Positions 1 through 10,450 of a DNA stretch of 64,000 nucleotides are shown piece by piece. Within the stretch, counting starts at the first letter, position 1. Every line of letters starts with the position of its first letter. The translations under genes were made by a program, and so were the position numbers. A model generated the notes under the pieces. That model was not told the origin of the DNA and searched no databases. It saw nothing but the letters and a program-made list of their open reading frames with translations. The stretch is from Cerioporus squamosus (taxonomy: Eukaryota > Basidiomycota > Agaricomycetes > Polyporales > Polyporaceae), in NCBI GenBank assembly GCA_022592435.1, contig JABYQS010000095.1, positions 62,001 to 126,000 of the forward strand. Direction: 5' to 3'.

Positions 1-753
1 GGCGGGAAGGGGCTGAGCACGGATACGATTCACGCCGCCGAGATGGGGAATAGAGCGGTGTTCGAGGAGAGGGTCTTCATCTAGTGTGTCATCGTCGTCG
101 TTATCTTCATCGTCCGAGTCTAGTTCGGGGGTAAATAGGGCGAAGGAAGCAGAAGATCAGACATGTCCGCACCGTTCTCCTTCTGGGTCTTCTGGAGCGA
201 GCTCATCTTGTATACGGATATCTCATTGTTCTTTGCAACGTCCGCTTGCGTTCCGGCGACGATGTACGCGGTTGCGGGGTATCGTTGCCTCTGATCTCCG
301 AGGTTGTCTCGGAGGACGTCGAACGAAAGACATGGCCAGTTCACGGACATGTTATGTCGCATAATGTACACCGAGTCATCGGGCTCTAGGATCTCGTCCT
401 TTTCTAGGCGGTGAACCCCCGGTATGTAGGCTTCGGGCGCGGGAGGCTGTTCTTCGGACTCCTCGATCGGGGGAAGGACCTCATCGTCTACGTCCACGTC
501 CATACCTGCAAGCTAATGTGAATGAGGTTGCCATAGTTGTACAGATTGATCACGCACCGTCCTCAGCCTTCCCCGACTCGGCATCTACGACCTCTTCGTC
601 GCTCTCGTATTCATCCTCCCATCCGTCCTCGAATTCGCCCATCTCATCGTCTACGACATGTTCCTTTTGCTTGGACTCCGACCGCGGTGTCTTGCGAGGC
701 TCTCCCTGCGGGTTAGAGGAGGTCTGCACCTCTGTTGCCGATCGCTTTGACAT
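1..753 (-). CDS. RRB1: Ribosome assembly protein RRB1/GRWD1-like (partial, N-terminal part)
   Basis: Seen: exons 753-558, 505-173 and 119-1 join in frame. The protein starts at the ATG at 753-751 with MSKRSATEV, followed by very acidic stretches, then a segment with the GRWD1-type motif MSVNWPCLSFDVLRDNLGD and AYIVAGTQ, a second acidic run and HLGGVNRIR. The WD40 repeats expected downstream lie beyond the left edge, so the C-terminus is missing. Known of the family: RRB1 (human GRWD1) is a nuclear/nucleolar WD-repeat chaperone for ribosomal protein Rpl3 in 60S assembly. The acidic N-terminus and the CLSFD block before the WD repeats are typical. The intron at 172-120 was placed because the frame stops without it and the acidic DSDDED stretch resumes after it. 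Confidence 0.85.
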
Positions 754-1376
754 GATAGAGCCGTGAAGTGCAGCTGGGTGCAAGCAGCTAGAGCGTACAA
801 GTGAATGGGCGCTTGATCAACCGCCAATTTTTTGGAAGCGCCGAGAGTCCGGGCCGCACGTGTGGGAGGCACCGGGCGTCGGTGGCGGGTGGGAATCCCG
901 AAAGAAGCGGGATCGCGGGCGGCTTGAACGACTTTGCCTGCGGCGTAGTGAGGGTGGCTGGCCCCGTGGGCAGCAGCTGCCCCTCTACGTCCTTCCGCCA
1001 CGACACTCGAGAAGCGCATCGCATGCTTTAGAAGCCCTCCAGCAGCCGCAATAACACTCAGACAGGATGCGGGCACGGTGACAGCCCGCGCAGTGCGCTG
1101 CCCACTGCTGGCACTTCGCGTTTTGCTCGAACCCGCGCGAACCCGCTGTCGGGATATGTGTCGTCACTTGATTGCATTCAGCAGTACGTGGCAATTCCGA
1201 ATGATTGGAAAGATCTCCCGCCGCGACGCTGACGCGTCGATGATTATTACCGGCATCCCGACTGGTCCTCGCCCCTGCCAGTGGGTCTCACGTATAAAGA
1301 CCCCGCCTTCTTGCGCTTTTGGGCCGCATCCCTCGCGACAAGTTCAACCTTCTGACGATCTCTGACCTCACACAAC
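754..1376. other. Divergent intergenic region
   Basis: A 623-base GC-rich spacer between two divergently transcribed genes (RRB1-like to the left, MGST3-like to the right). Short open frames here show no recognisable protein. A TATA-like element sits at 1293-1299 for the right-hand gene. Nothing else supported. Confidence 0.6.
1293..1299 (+). promoter_or_regulatory. TATA-like element upstream of the MGST3-like gene
   Basis: TATAAAG lies 84 bases before the ATG at 1377, a spacing usual for fungal TATA boxes with short 5' leaders. Seen in sequence; function inferred. Confidence 0.5.
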
Positions 1377-2132
1377 ATGTCTGCTGCCTCCATCGTCCTT
1401 CCCAAGGAGTGAGCCCCGTCTGCTGTGTAGCAACGTCATTTAAGTCTGACGCATATGTTACGTGTGTGCTCAGGTTTGCGTACCCGGTCGCTACGGCCGT
1501 CTCCTCCTTCTACCTGCTCCTCTGGCAGACCATCAAAGTCAGCCGTGCTCGCAAGGCCGCAAAGGTTGATTACCCGCAAGGTTAGTTGCGTCTGCCTTAA
1601 AATAGCCCCTGGTTCTTTGCTGATTCTTGCTACAGTATACGCCGACAAAGCGGAGGCCGCTGCTAACAAGGCTGCACTTGCTTTCAACTGCACCCAACGT
1701 AAGTACTTTTAGGATAAGTCAGACTCTGGATGCTTTGACTAACCACCAGTATTGACACTCCAGGGGCTCACCAAAACACCCTGGAGGTGCTCCCGGTTGT
1801 CCTCACCGGCACCCTCATCTCTGGGTTGAAGTACCCCATTGCTGCTGCTGCTCTGAGTGGAGTGTGGGTCCTCGCCCGAGTATTCTATACGATCGGATAC
1901 TCCACCGGCGACCCCAAAAAGGTGAGCATCTATGGTGACTACTCGTTCTTCCAGCCCCCCCCCCTGACACAGTGCATCCAGCGTAACATGCTTGGTGCTG
2001 GCGCAATCGGCAGCCTCGGTTTGATGGGTAAGTCCTTCTACCACTGGCTACCATTCATCTCCTGACGCAGTGTTCCTAGGTCTCATCGGCTTGTCCACCG
2101 CGAGCGTGGTCTCTCTCCTCAAGGCCTTGTGA
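1377..2132 (+). CDS. Microsomal glutathione S-transferase 3-like MAPEG membrane protein
   Basis: Six exons (1377-1408, 1474-1580, 1636-1698, 1764-1921, 1982-2027, 2071-2132) sum to 468 nt and give 155 residues, the usual MGST3 length. Seen: a first membrane helix around residues 15-32 (YPVATAVSSFYLLLWQ), the MAPEG hallmark FNCTQRAHQNTLE near residue 68, then three more hydrophobic helices ending in VVSLLKAL. Family knowledge: MAPEG proteins are small four-helix trimers of the endoplasmic reticulum with glutathione transferase/peroxidase activity on lipid hydroperoxides. The start is the first ATG after the TATA-like element, with a cacaac-ATG context. The gene looks intact. Confidence 0.92.
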
Positions 2133-2488
2133 AGGCAATGGACGGCCCTCTCAGTACATTATACCAAGTGCTTAGTACCTAATATAGTGTCTTGTTTGCT
2201 AGTCGAACTTGTAGTTCGTGTGACACTGTTTGAACATGAGATCGAAATGTTCCCGACAATCAAGTACCTACATATGCAGTTGAGTCTGAGTAGACCTGAG
2301 TCGCCGACCATCGCTGCCGCCTCTTGCCGAGACGCTATGTAGTTTATGGGCGTCTGCGCGTCCAAACCCTAGTCCCCAACCACCACTATCAACCTGGACA
2401 ACCACTGTCCGCCCTCACCCTCAAACATCGATGTGTATCCAACCTACTCGTCACAGAACTCATCTATCTTCCGTATAACAAAGCCGCA
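2133..2488. other. Intergenic spacer
   Basis: About 356 bases between the MGST3-like stop and the next chosen start. The frame of the next protein stays open back to an ATG at 2324, but the stretch lacks the serine-rich character of the protein, so it is treated as leader. Nothing else seen. Confidence 0.5.
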
Positions 2489-3980
2489 ATGAACAATTTC
2501 CCAGAACGACCCACAATGTCTATCTCCCGCCCTTCCTTGCCTACCTCGTCTTCGGATTTCGCTTTGCCGTCGTCTCCTTCGGCTTGCCTACCCCCATCTG
2601 CTTCAGATGACCTCAGCCCGTTCCTGTTGCGGCTTCGAAGGCCAAGCATGCTAGGACCACATGGGAACCAAGCAGCACACGATAGCCGCCTGCACAGTCC
2701 TCTGGTGTCTTCGTTCACGCGCAGGGGTAGCTCCAGCGGGACGGGGGAGGACTCGGAGAGCGACCGAGATAAGATGTCGACGGACAGCGACTCCGGGAAC
2801 GCCACTCCTCTCATGCCCGGTCCGCAGATCGACTCACAAAGCGACACGAGCATGAAGACTAGCCGTCCGCACACGCCTCCGCGCATGGCTTCTGCCTCGA
2901 GTTCAAGTTCGAGCAACGAGGACGCAGCCCCCTGGCGTGCGCACCACCGCAAGCTATCTCATTCTGTGCGTTCTTTCCTTCCCCCGTTTCCCTCTCCCCG
3001 TAATACCGTCATCGCTCCCGCCACCATGCTCATGCGTGTCCGCAAGCAGGTCCGAGTGCCGCGAATACTCGCTCTCGTGTCCGAATCCCACACACAGGAA
3101 AACGAGGTCAGGTCAGAAGCGCAGTTCCAGCGCATGCTCGCCTCGTTTAGCGACTCGCCGACAAATCCACGCACGCCCCGCGGCGCGTCTGACCGTGGCC
3201 GCTACCCCGAGGAGGCGGGTCGTGATGAGCCACAGCGCGATTCGACCCCGAGTGACGACGAAGAATTCGATGACTCCGTGCCCTTCGCATACGCCGAATC
3301 CGCCGTCGCGACCAAGCCTGTTACCCCAGCGCAGAGTATCAACGGGGACGAGCTGTCTATGCTGGAGAGCCCGCTCGGAGTCGCGATGGACGTGGACATG
3401 GTAAATGCTTCCACCACGTACCTCTTTCGCAAGCCCATTGCTCATGCTGGACGCGAGCAGCCTTCTTCTGCTGTCTCTTCCCCCATCATTCCTTCGTGGC
3501 GCTACACTCCCCCACCGACAACCAGCGCTGTGAGGAGCAACAAACGGAAACGTATGTCTAGTGGATCATGCCCGCTACATGCTTATAGCGGACACTAACT
3601 ACTGTTCCGATGCAGTTGACGACCGATACGACCCATATCCCACTGCGGCGAAGCGGCGCGCAGTGTCGCCATCTATTTCGCACCTCCGCGAGGCGTTCAA
3701 CGGGCGTGGCGCTCCCCGCCTCTCTATGCCAATTCCCATCCCCATCCCCAGCGGGATACATTCGGGATCGTCGTCGCCTATTGTGCCAGGCTCCAGTTCG
3801 TACTGGTCCGCGCGCCAGAGCTTTGGATCTGCATCCGCCAGCGTGCTCTCGAGTCCAACTCTCCGCGCACAAATTGGGCTGGCCAGCCCCGTGCTGCGTC
3901 CTATGACCAGAGCCCGTCGGGAAGGAGAGCGAGAGATCGACGGAGCTGAAGAAGGCGTGGGCGGACTGAGCATAGCGTGA
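2489..3980 (+). CDS. Low-complexity, serine/proline-rich fungal protein of unknown function
   Basis: Not recognised. Exons 2489-3551 and 3616-3980 join in frame for up to 475 residues. Seen: Ser/Pro-rich disordered N-terminus with acidic Ser clusters; a basic, better ordered block near residues 170-210 (MLMRVRKQVRVPRILALVSES then EVRSEAQFQRMLASF); an acidic EEFDDS stretch; a KRKLDD motif at the splice; and a C-terminus rich in PIPIP and SSPTLR. This mixture suggests a nuclear regulatory protein with one short conserved core, but that is inference. A further in-frame intron starting at the GTGCGT at 2968 is possible; the frame is open either way. Start chosen at MNNFPERP; ATGs at 2324 and 2516 are alternatives. 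Confidence 0.65.
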
Positions 3981-4272
3981 TCATGGGTCTTTTCCGCTCT
4001 TCGTCTTCCCTTCGTCGGTTCACGGAACACCGGAAGTACTCAGTACTGTACGTAAGTTAATCCCGCTGCATCGTCTCTCTCCTCGTCTTGTCAAGCGCTT
4101 CCCTGCTCGCATGTGTATATTGGGGACCCTTGTAACTGTACCGCTAGTCGCCGCAACTGTACATTGATCATTGCACGCCCGCACCCCATATCCAGTCCAG
4201 AGCTAGAATACTGTACAGGTATACACCAACTGCACGATTGTTGATATCAATCATCTCTTGCATCGCCGTTGT

Positions 4273-4834
4273 TCAGCTTCCGCGATATGTGGTATACGAA
4301 TATGGGCTTATGAGCAGAGGTATGTGGTAGTGTTCTGTCGGAGTCGGGACTTCGAAGGTAATCTGGAAGGAGCATGTGAGCGAAGGAAGCAAGTTCTAGT
4401 AGGGCGCAGGACTTCGAACCTCCACCCATGGGTAGAAGCACTTCCGCCCGACGCTCTCGAAGTAGTCCTTCGTCTTGAAGACGACTTTGTAGAGTTTGCC
4501 GGCCTGCAACTTGATTATGTCTTCTCTCTTCTGCCCCGGCGCAGCCTCTGGGTAGAGCTGCATACAGCGACCGTCATAGTCGGTCACCCTAGGACCGCAT
4601 GTCAGCACCTTGTCGTCATCGGTCATGATGACAGGCAGACGAACCCATCTGCTAGCACGGTGAAGCCGGCGGTAGGATCTCCAGTTGACCTCAGCTCTTG
4701 CAGCTGGACGGCGACTCCTGCGGCGGGCTTCCCGATGGAGGAGTCAAGGACTGTCGCAGCGTCGTTGGTCGTCGTTGTCGGGCACTACTGTGCAGCGTGC
4801 ACGCACCATGGCAAGTGACTGGAGATTTGGACAT
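4273..4834 (-). CDS. 5-hydroxyisourate hydrolase (transthyretin-like)
   Basis: Four exons on the minus strand (4834-4807, 4750-4645, 4588-4420, 4362-4273) sum to 393 nt, giving 130 residues. Seen: N-terminus MSKSPVTCHVLDSSIGKPA with the catalytic His of the CHVLD motif, ADGVTDYDGRC, KTKDYFE and FYPWVEITFEV, then the diagnostic C-terminal tetrapeptide YRGS directly before the stop. Family knowledge: the enzyme hydrolyses 5-hydroxyisourate, the product of urate oxidase, to OHCU in purine breakdown; C-terminal YRGS separates it from transthyretin. No peroxisomal targeting tail is present because the protein must end in YRGS. The short first exon (28 nt) fixes the start. Intact. Confidence 0.92.
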
Positions 4835-5081
4835 GCTTCAAGCTTGCCGGTAGATGAGGGCGTCGTGCTCGCTGTGGACGACGTTGGGGACAGCGTCGGA
4901 CGCGACCACCGACGCGTCTCATCTCGATCGCGGCGGGCCGAGCTCTCCGGAGCGCGTCCTGGACCTGAGCTTAATTATAGTAAGTATCGCAGCACAGGCT
5001 CCGCGCTCGGCCACCTACCAACGACCCGCACAGCAACCTCTGTCCTTGCTTCCCAGACTGACCGCAATCTCCGTACTTGCT

Positions 5082-7462
5082 ATGGACCACCACTCGGACG
5101 ACGACGAGCCAGGCGCGCACCGTATCGACGTCGTCAAGAGGCACATCCCCGCCGGATTTTCATTCAACGATGACGCCTTCGAGGAGAACGAGGACTTGGA
5201 CGTCCAGAGTTCACCCCTGCTGCGATCCGCGAGGAGCTCGCGAAGAATATGCACGGCGCGCCAAGCGCGGACAACTGGCACTATGGCGGGGCGGACGTGA
5301 ACGTGGACGACATCGTCGCGAAGATCGGGTACTCGGTCGACCCAGATGCCTCTGTCTCCACGTTCGACATCGACGCGGGCCATGACTCTCCTCCTCCATC
5401 GCCTCCGCAGACCCCGCCATTAACGCGTCACGACTCGCAAACGTCGTCGCATCAGGACTCATTGTACGAGGTACCACTTTCGTCCGAGTTCTCCCAGGTC
5501 TCCCTGGCCGACAACCCCAGATCCCCATCCCCTCCTCCCCAGCAACATGACGAACCCGAAGAGGTCCAAGCGGAGTATCCCGCGGTGCAAATAGACTTGT
5601 CTGCGCCAGAGATTGTAGCCAAGGAGGTTCATCTAGAGTCCCGCTCCCTTGACGAACCACGGTCCTCCGCGAATACTCGTCCTTCGGTCGACCACGATCC
5701 AATGCCACACCCGCAGTACGCCGCATCGCATGATGAGTTCCGCACCAAGGGCCCGCCTTCACCACTTAACCTCCCATCGTCTCATGGTGTCGCCGCCTCA
5801 ACCTCCGCTCTTCCTCTTCCGTCCTCCTCCTCGCTCCCGACTCCTACTACTGCGAAGATGACCGAGCCCTCGACCCCCACAGCGAGGCACCGCCCGTCGA
5901 AGTCCGCCGGCCCGAGCATGCTCGACAAGGTCATCAGCAAGACCCGACCGACATGGCTCCCCCCAAAACCGCGCGCTGAGGACCAGAAACATCTGCACGA
6001 TTGGGAGGAGATGATGAAGCACAGCAGGGCAGCCGGTGAGTGCGCTCGGTCTGCCGACCGTCTTCCGCCTCACGAATGAACGTTCATTAACGTAGTCTAT
6101 GCTCGTTCGCCGGCCTCCGCCTCCGCCTCCATCGCTGCAACCTCTCCGCGTATATGCGTTTGATTACTGGTGCTTATAGAGGAGAAGCGACGGAAAGCGC
6201 TCCAGGAACGACGACTAGCGCGAGAACGGCGCATAGAGGAGTCAATCAGTATATGGGAGCGCGAGATTGCCCCCGACTGGACTGTCGTACACCGAGATCC
6301 CCAACTGCGCAGATTGTGGTGGCAAGGTATCCCGACCAAGCTACGAGCTCCCATGTGGCAAGCAGCAGTAGGGAACCCTCTCGCGTTGAGCAAAGGTATG
6401 TTCGCAGGAGCTCTTCGCACACGTACGACTCACACTATACTAGACGCCTTCAAGACCTGCCTATCAAGAGCGAAGAGAGCATTGGCATCAGGTTCCTTTC
6501 CAACAACAGTCCTCGGTATGCTCGAGGACGACATCGCGACGACACTTCCGTCAATACACCTCTTCACGCCCGAGAAGGGCCCGCTATACCAGGATTTGAA
6601 GGACATGCTATGCGCTTGGGTCGTCGCGCGCTCTGACGAGGGCTTAGGATACGTCCTCGGAATCGCGAAGATCGCAGCCATGATTCTGCTCAACATGTCG
6701 CCACAGCAAGGTTTTATCGTCATGCGGAACTTGCTTGAGCGACATTGTCTGCGGTCATTCTACGGTGGCATGACCTCGAAAGACGATGTGAGTGGCACTC
6801 ATTCGCAGGACTTCTGGGCGTTGACGAGCAGGCTTCCAGGTGGAGGCGTACTACAGGTAATTCCACTGCGCTACGCAAGCGATGCATCCGCTGATTGTGA
6901 GCAGGATCTTCGACACGTTGCTCGCTGATGGCATGCCGAAGAGTGCGTATCCGATAGACCCGACGTATCTCCTCCCACCCTCTAATCGTCCATGCTGCAG
7001 TCTACTTCAACTTCAAGCAACACCAAGTTTCACCGGCGGCGTACTTACCCGACTGGCTGGTACCTCTCTTCTTGAATCACCTACCGTTCGAGGCATGTGC
7101 ACGGGTTTGGGACGTAATCTTCCTTGAGGGAGATGCTTTCCTCTACCGTGCCGCGCTGGGGATACTTGGTGTCCTAGAGCCACGATTGTTCTTCCCGGAC
7201 AAAAAAGAGTTGCTGGAATTGCTCAGGTACGTAGTTACACCTTGGACCCTATTTGGAACGAATCTCACGAAGGACCTGCAGGGGCGAGAACAAGGCTGCT
7301 TTGGAGGTTGCCAAGCGCGAGGGCCGACAGCTCGACAACGGCAAGTACGAGATGTACGGAGTTGACGAAGAGAACCTCTGGGAGCGCATCGATAGCATGA
7401 ACGAGTGGTGGAGAGAGAGCACATGGAAGAGGCTGATCCAAAGAGAACTCCCGGACTTGTAA
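5082..7462 (+). CDS. Atypical TBC (Rab-GAP fold) domain protein
   Basis: Model: 5082-5121, 5208-6035, 6180-6395, 6444-6787, 6840-6856 (a 17-nt microexon), 6905-6942, 7001-7226, 7282-7462; 629 residues in frame. Seen: long Ser/Pro-rich N-terminal half, a basic helix EEKRRKALQERRLARERR, then the TBC block: RRLWWQGIPTKLRAPMW, FTPEKGPLYQDLKDML, NLLERHCLRSFYGG, VYFNF-type KQHQVSPAAYLPDWL and RVWDVIFLEGD. The region where the IxxDxxR arginine finger belongs reads MLEDDIATTLPS, and the YxQ glutamine finger reads GYVLGI, so both catalytic residues appear absent. The 5' end is uncertain: the frame of MDHHSDDDE does not run into FTPAAIREELAKN without the proposed 86-nt intron, whose sequence itself looks coding; an indel is possible. 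Confidence 0.8.
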
Positions 7463-8326
7463 CCGAGCTACTACTCATTCACGTATTTCGCAGATCCTTA
7501 CGCATGTTCCGCCGCCGCATTCAGGGTTGTTCGTAGCTGGGATTAGTGGTTGGACGTTTGTACTAATAATATTACACTTCGAATGTCCTCCATGCAGGGA
7601 CTGCGCAAGGTGGCTGTATCGTGAGTGTTTGTCCACTTTGGCCTGGACCTGGGGTACGTGCTGATTAGCTTGAAGCTTCCATGCAGTATATGGCATTGCG
7701 TCACTTCACCCCTCATCGAGGAGGCACCCGAGGCACAGTCGTAATGAAAGAATGTGGTAAGATCTCTCGAAGGGCCTATGACTGATCCTGCATTGGGCAT
7801 AGACTTCGTCCAGCCTCTGCCAACCTCTCGGTCCAGACTCGCAGGACAAACGGCAGCACCGCTTGTTTGAGCTTGTGGGCGGCGGCGCCGGAAGATCTAG
7901 AGGTGCCTTTTTGGGCCAGAACGTCTATCGACCGCCACGTGATCGCGACTGGGCCCCCCGCGGTCGCCGAGACTCTTTCCACGCGCGCTGAGGTTGCCTA
8001 TTCGGGCTAACCAGATATCCTGTGCCGCTGCCATTATCCGTTTCACAGCAGGTCCATTGCGGGCTCGGAGGTGCTAGGTGGGTCGATGTGTTCCGACTTG
8101 CACCGGCATCCTCCCGACGCACACAATGGAGTCTAACCCTCCTAGCGGCGGTGAGAGGACCATCTGGTATATAAGGGAGGGCATCTGGCCTCCAAGTAGC
8201 CCCATCAACCCAGAACACCTCTGTTGGTTACTCACCACTCATCTCGTCTCATCTTCGCGAGCAACCCTCCGCTCAAACACACCCCACTCTATCCACACCC
8301 CCCTCTTAAACAAATCACCACTCGCA
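7463..8326. other. Intergenic region with strong TATA box at its right end
   Basis: Convergent/tandem spacer of 864 bases. No open frame in it shows a recognisable product. Its last 160 bases hold the TATATAAG element and C-rich leader of the small gene at 8327. Confidence 0.5.
8168..8175 (+). promoter_or_regulatory. TATA box of the small membrane-protein gene
   Basis: Perfect TATATAAG followed by a pyrimidine-rich leader (many CCCCAC/CTC repeats) that runs to the ATG at 8327. The best core promoter by eye in this part of the window. Confidence 0.6.
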
Positions 8327-8676
8327 ATGGCCCTCCCCGCTCTCGTCGTTTCTCGTGCTCCGGTAAGTCTAACATCTCATCCTCACAGCGAGCACCATAC
8401 TCACCAGCCACATCTACCAGTCACTGCTCCTCTTCACCACGCTTGAGGCGGGTCTCGCGTTCTTCGTCTACTCCCAGTGGCAGAAGCCAAGGTTCTCCTA
8501 TTCCTCCCTCGTCCATCAGCCCATTCTTACCTCTCATTCTATCGTCTAGCCTTATCCAGGGCCCCCTTCCCTCAGCGATACCCAAGGGCTACATCGGCCG
8601 TGCCCGCTTTGGGAGACACGACGTCCAGCCGATCCATGTTACCGAGACCCTCGGTCTCCGCAGCCACACCCACTAG
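8327..8676 (+). CDS. Predicted small single-span membrane protein (about 77 residues)
   Basis: Not recognised. Proposed exons 8327-8362, 8421-8491 and 8550-8676 give 77 residues; both proposed introns are 58 nt and GT-AG, the size usual in this genome, although the second donor (GTTCTC) is weak. Seen: MALPALVVSRAP, then a hydrophobic span LLLFTTLEAGLAFFVYSQW at about residues 14-33, then a basic/polar tail ending HTH. A strong TATA box lies 159 bases upstream. Without this splicing no long frame carries the hydrophobic span. An alternative is a 54-residue form that skips the second splice and stops at 8547-8549. Function unknown. Confidence 0.4.
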
Positions 8677-8980
8677 ACTGCCGGTGCAGTGGGTCGGCGA
8701 CGTCTCGCTCATCGTGCCCGTGCTCAACGACGGCATAATATGGGACTAGGAGGATGGTAGGGGGAGGCAGAGGCAGCGGGGCGGCGCGCTAGCACACGGC
8801 ACATGCCGCCGCTCTTGCACACGCCAAGTACACAACATCTAATTGTCGTCGGAGAGGAAGAACGGGTGTACGATACGGGGAGTCGCGCTGCCCTCATGAC
8901 TGGAGCATTTTCGGGTTTCTTCATCTCATCATCTCTTGTACAAAGCATAACTGTATCATTATTTGGGCAACGCATCACAG
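8677..8980. other. Convergent 3' spacer
   Basis: 304 bases between the small membrane-protein gene (+) and the stop of the RRP1 gene (-). Open frames on both strands here (for example one ending at 8749) have no recognisable product. Confidence 0.5.
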
Positions 8981-10170
8981 CTAACTAGCATCTATTTCCT
9001 TGCCTGAGCCTGCTCCTTCGTCATCGTCATCGTCCATGTTCTCTTTCCAGAGGGCATAGAGCCTCCGCCGATTCGCATCGCGCGTCTCTGGCTCGCTCGC
9101 GGTGTCGAACATCTGCTTGAGGAGCGTTTTTCGGAGCGTCGACCTGCTGACGGCACCTTCGGTGTGTGGATTTGTACTACATGCGTTTGAAACCAGGTTT
9201 GTGTACGTTGATGACGACAGGCGAGGACGTTTGCGAGATGGCTCGTCAGCATCTTGTCGTGATGTGAAGGCAGTGAGCAGCGGGTCGAACAGTGCGGATT
9301 GTATGCGTTGATATGTGACGGTGGTGGGGGTGCGGGCTGCGAGGGTGAAGAATGGCGAGAGAAGGGTGGAGAGAGGGGCGGGGAGTGGTGACTCTACGGG
9401 TGGAGATCCGAGAGCCTTGTCCAGTTCTTCGAGGTAGATGTCAGAAAGGTGATACGAGAGACTTGTGGGCACACGTAGATCATCGGGACTGGCATGACAT
9501 GAGTCAAAGTGTTCCGTAACGGCAATTGCAAGCGGGTACTCACCACAACGGTCCTCCGCGGTCGGTCAATATAGCATTGTATTCTCTGCACGTCTCGGCA
9601 TCCCACCCTGACCGCATGAGGAGGCGGAAGGACGCGTTCACGAAGCGGCGGATAAGCATGTAATACTTGTCGATACTATGGCGCGATCACTAATGAGTCG
9701 TTTAATGGAACCGTGAGCGGACGTACCGTAGTCGGTCAATGGTGTTCCACTCCCTCACAGTTGACTCCCAGAACCCACGCAAGAATGCCAACGATACCGC
9801 GGTGTTCGAGATTGCAAGGAGGATGTCCGCGATCTCAGTTGCGAGGGCTTGTTGAACCAGAGGTTTGTCTGACATCCAGTAACCTAGCAAGCGGTCGGTT
9901 GAGACCACAGGGTCTGGAAAGAGACAAAATGGGGACGCACAGTAGAACACGCCCTTCCATAGTTTCGCCATCTCGGACTTGGGCAACGCCTCGCGTGAAG
10001 GGTCTGATAGAAAGGCGGCGAGGTTCTTGATAGCCTTATCCCTCGTCTTCTTGTCTTGACACGCATAAGTCGTGACCGGCAAGTGAGTACTTGGAAATCA
10101 CAGACGTACCGGTGGACGCGAGGTATTTGCCCATGGGAGCGCCGCTGGTTGAGGCAGTTTCGGACGCCAT
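8981..10170 (-). CDS. RRP1: Ribosomal RNA processing protein RRP1/NOP52 family
   Basis: Five exons on the minus strand (10170-10110, 10054-9941, 9883-9727, 9675-9544, 9488-8981) sum to 972 nt, 323 residues. Seen: MGKYLASTDKKTRDKAIKNL, SKSEMAKLWKG-type sequence (PKSEMAKLWKGVFYC), MSDKPLVQQALATEIADIL, FLRGFWESTVREW and KYYMLIRRFVNASFRLL, all in the order of the Nop52 domain. The C-terminal third is a polar region with basic RKRPR and an acidic DDDDDEG tail. Family knowledge: nucleolar factor needed for 27S pre-rRNA processing and 60S subunit formation. The start is the ATG before SETASTSGAP. The gene is head-to-head with the GCP4 gene, 280 bases apart. Confidence 0.93.
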
Positions 10171-10450
10171 GAGGCTACAGTCGCAAGGTCTCAGACACAG
10201 ATATTACGAGGATCGAAAGAGCAGCAAGTATGATAGACAGTGAGGGATGAGGATGGGCAGCGCAGCCTGCAGGCTGCACGACTCGGAGCAGTGGACACAA
10301 AGTTTTTCCGGTTTTGTCGGGGGCGCGTCGAGGATCTCGATCACACGCGTCGCGTCCGAGTCCAGCGCAGCGTTCGCCCTCATCTTGAACTTCAACCACT
10401 GCCAGCTCTAGACATCCTGTTGACTCGCCATCGTACTTGTCCTGCTCGAG
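10171..10450. promoter_or_regulatory. Shared divergent promoter of RRP1 and GCP4
   Basis: Only 280 bases separate the start codons of two divergent housekeeping genes, so both promoters must lie here or overlap the genes. A minus-strand open frame (10204-10395) covers most of it but has no recognisable product and is judged a chance frame. Confidence 0.6.

Noticed and set aside
10204..10395. Minus-strand 63-codon frame between RRP1 and GCP4
   Set aside because: It fills the only room for the two promoters, has no recognisable motif, and neither splices to RRP1 nor is needed by it.
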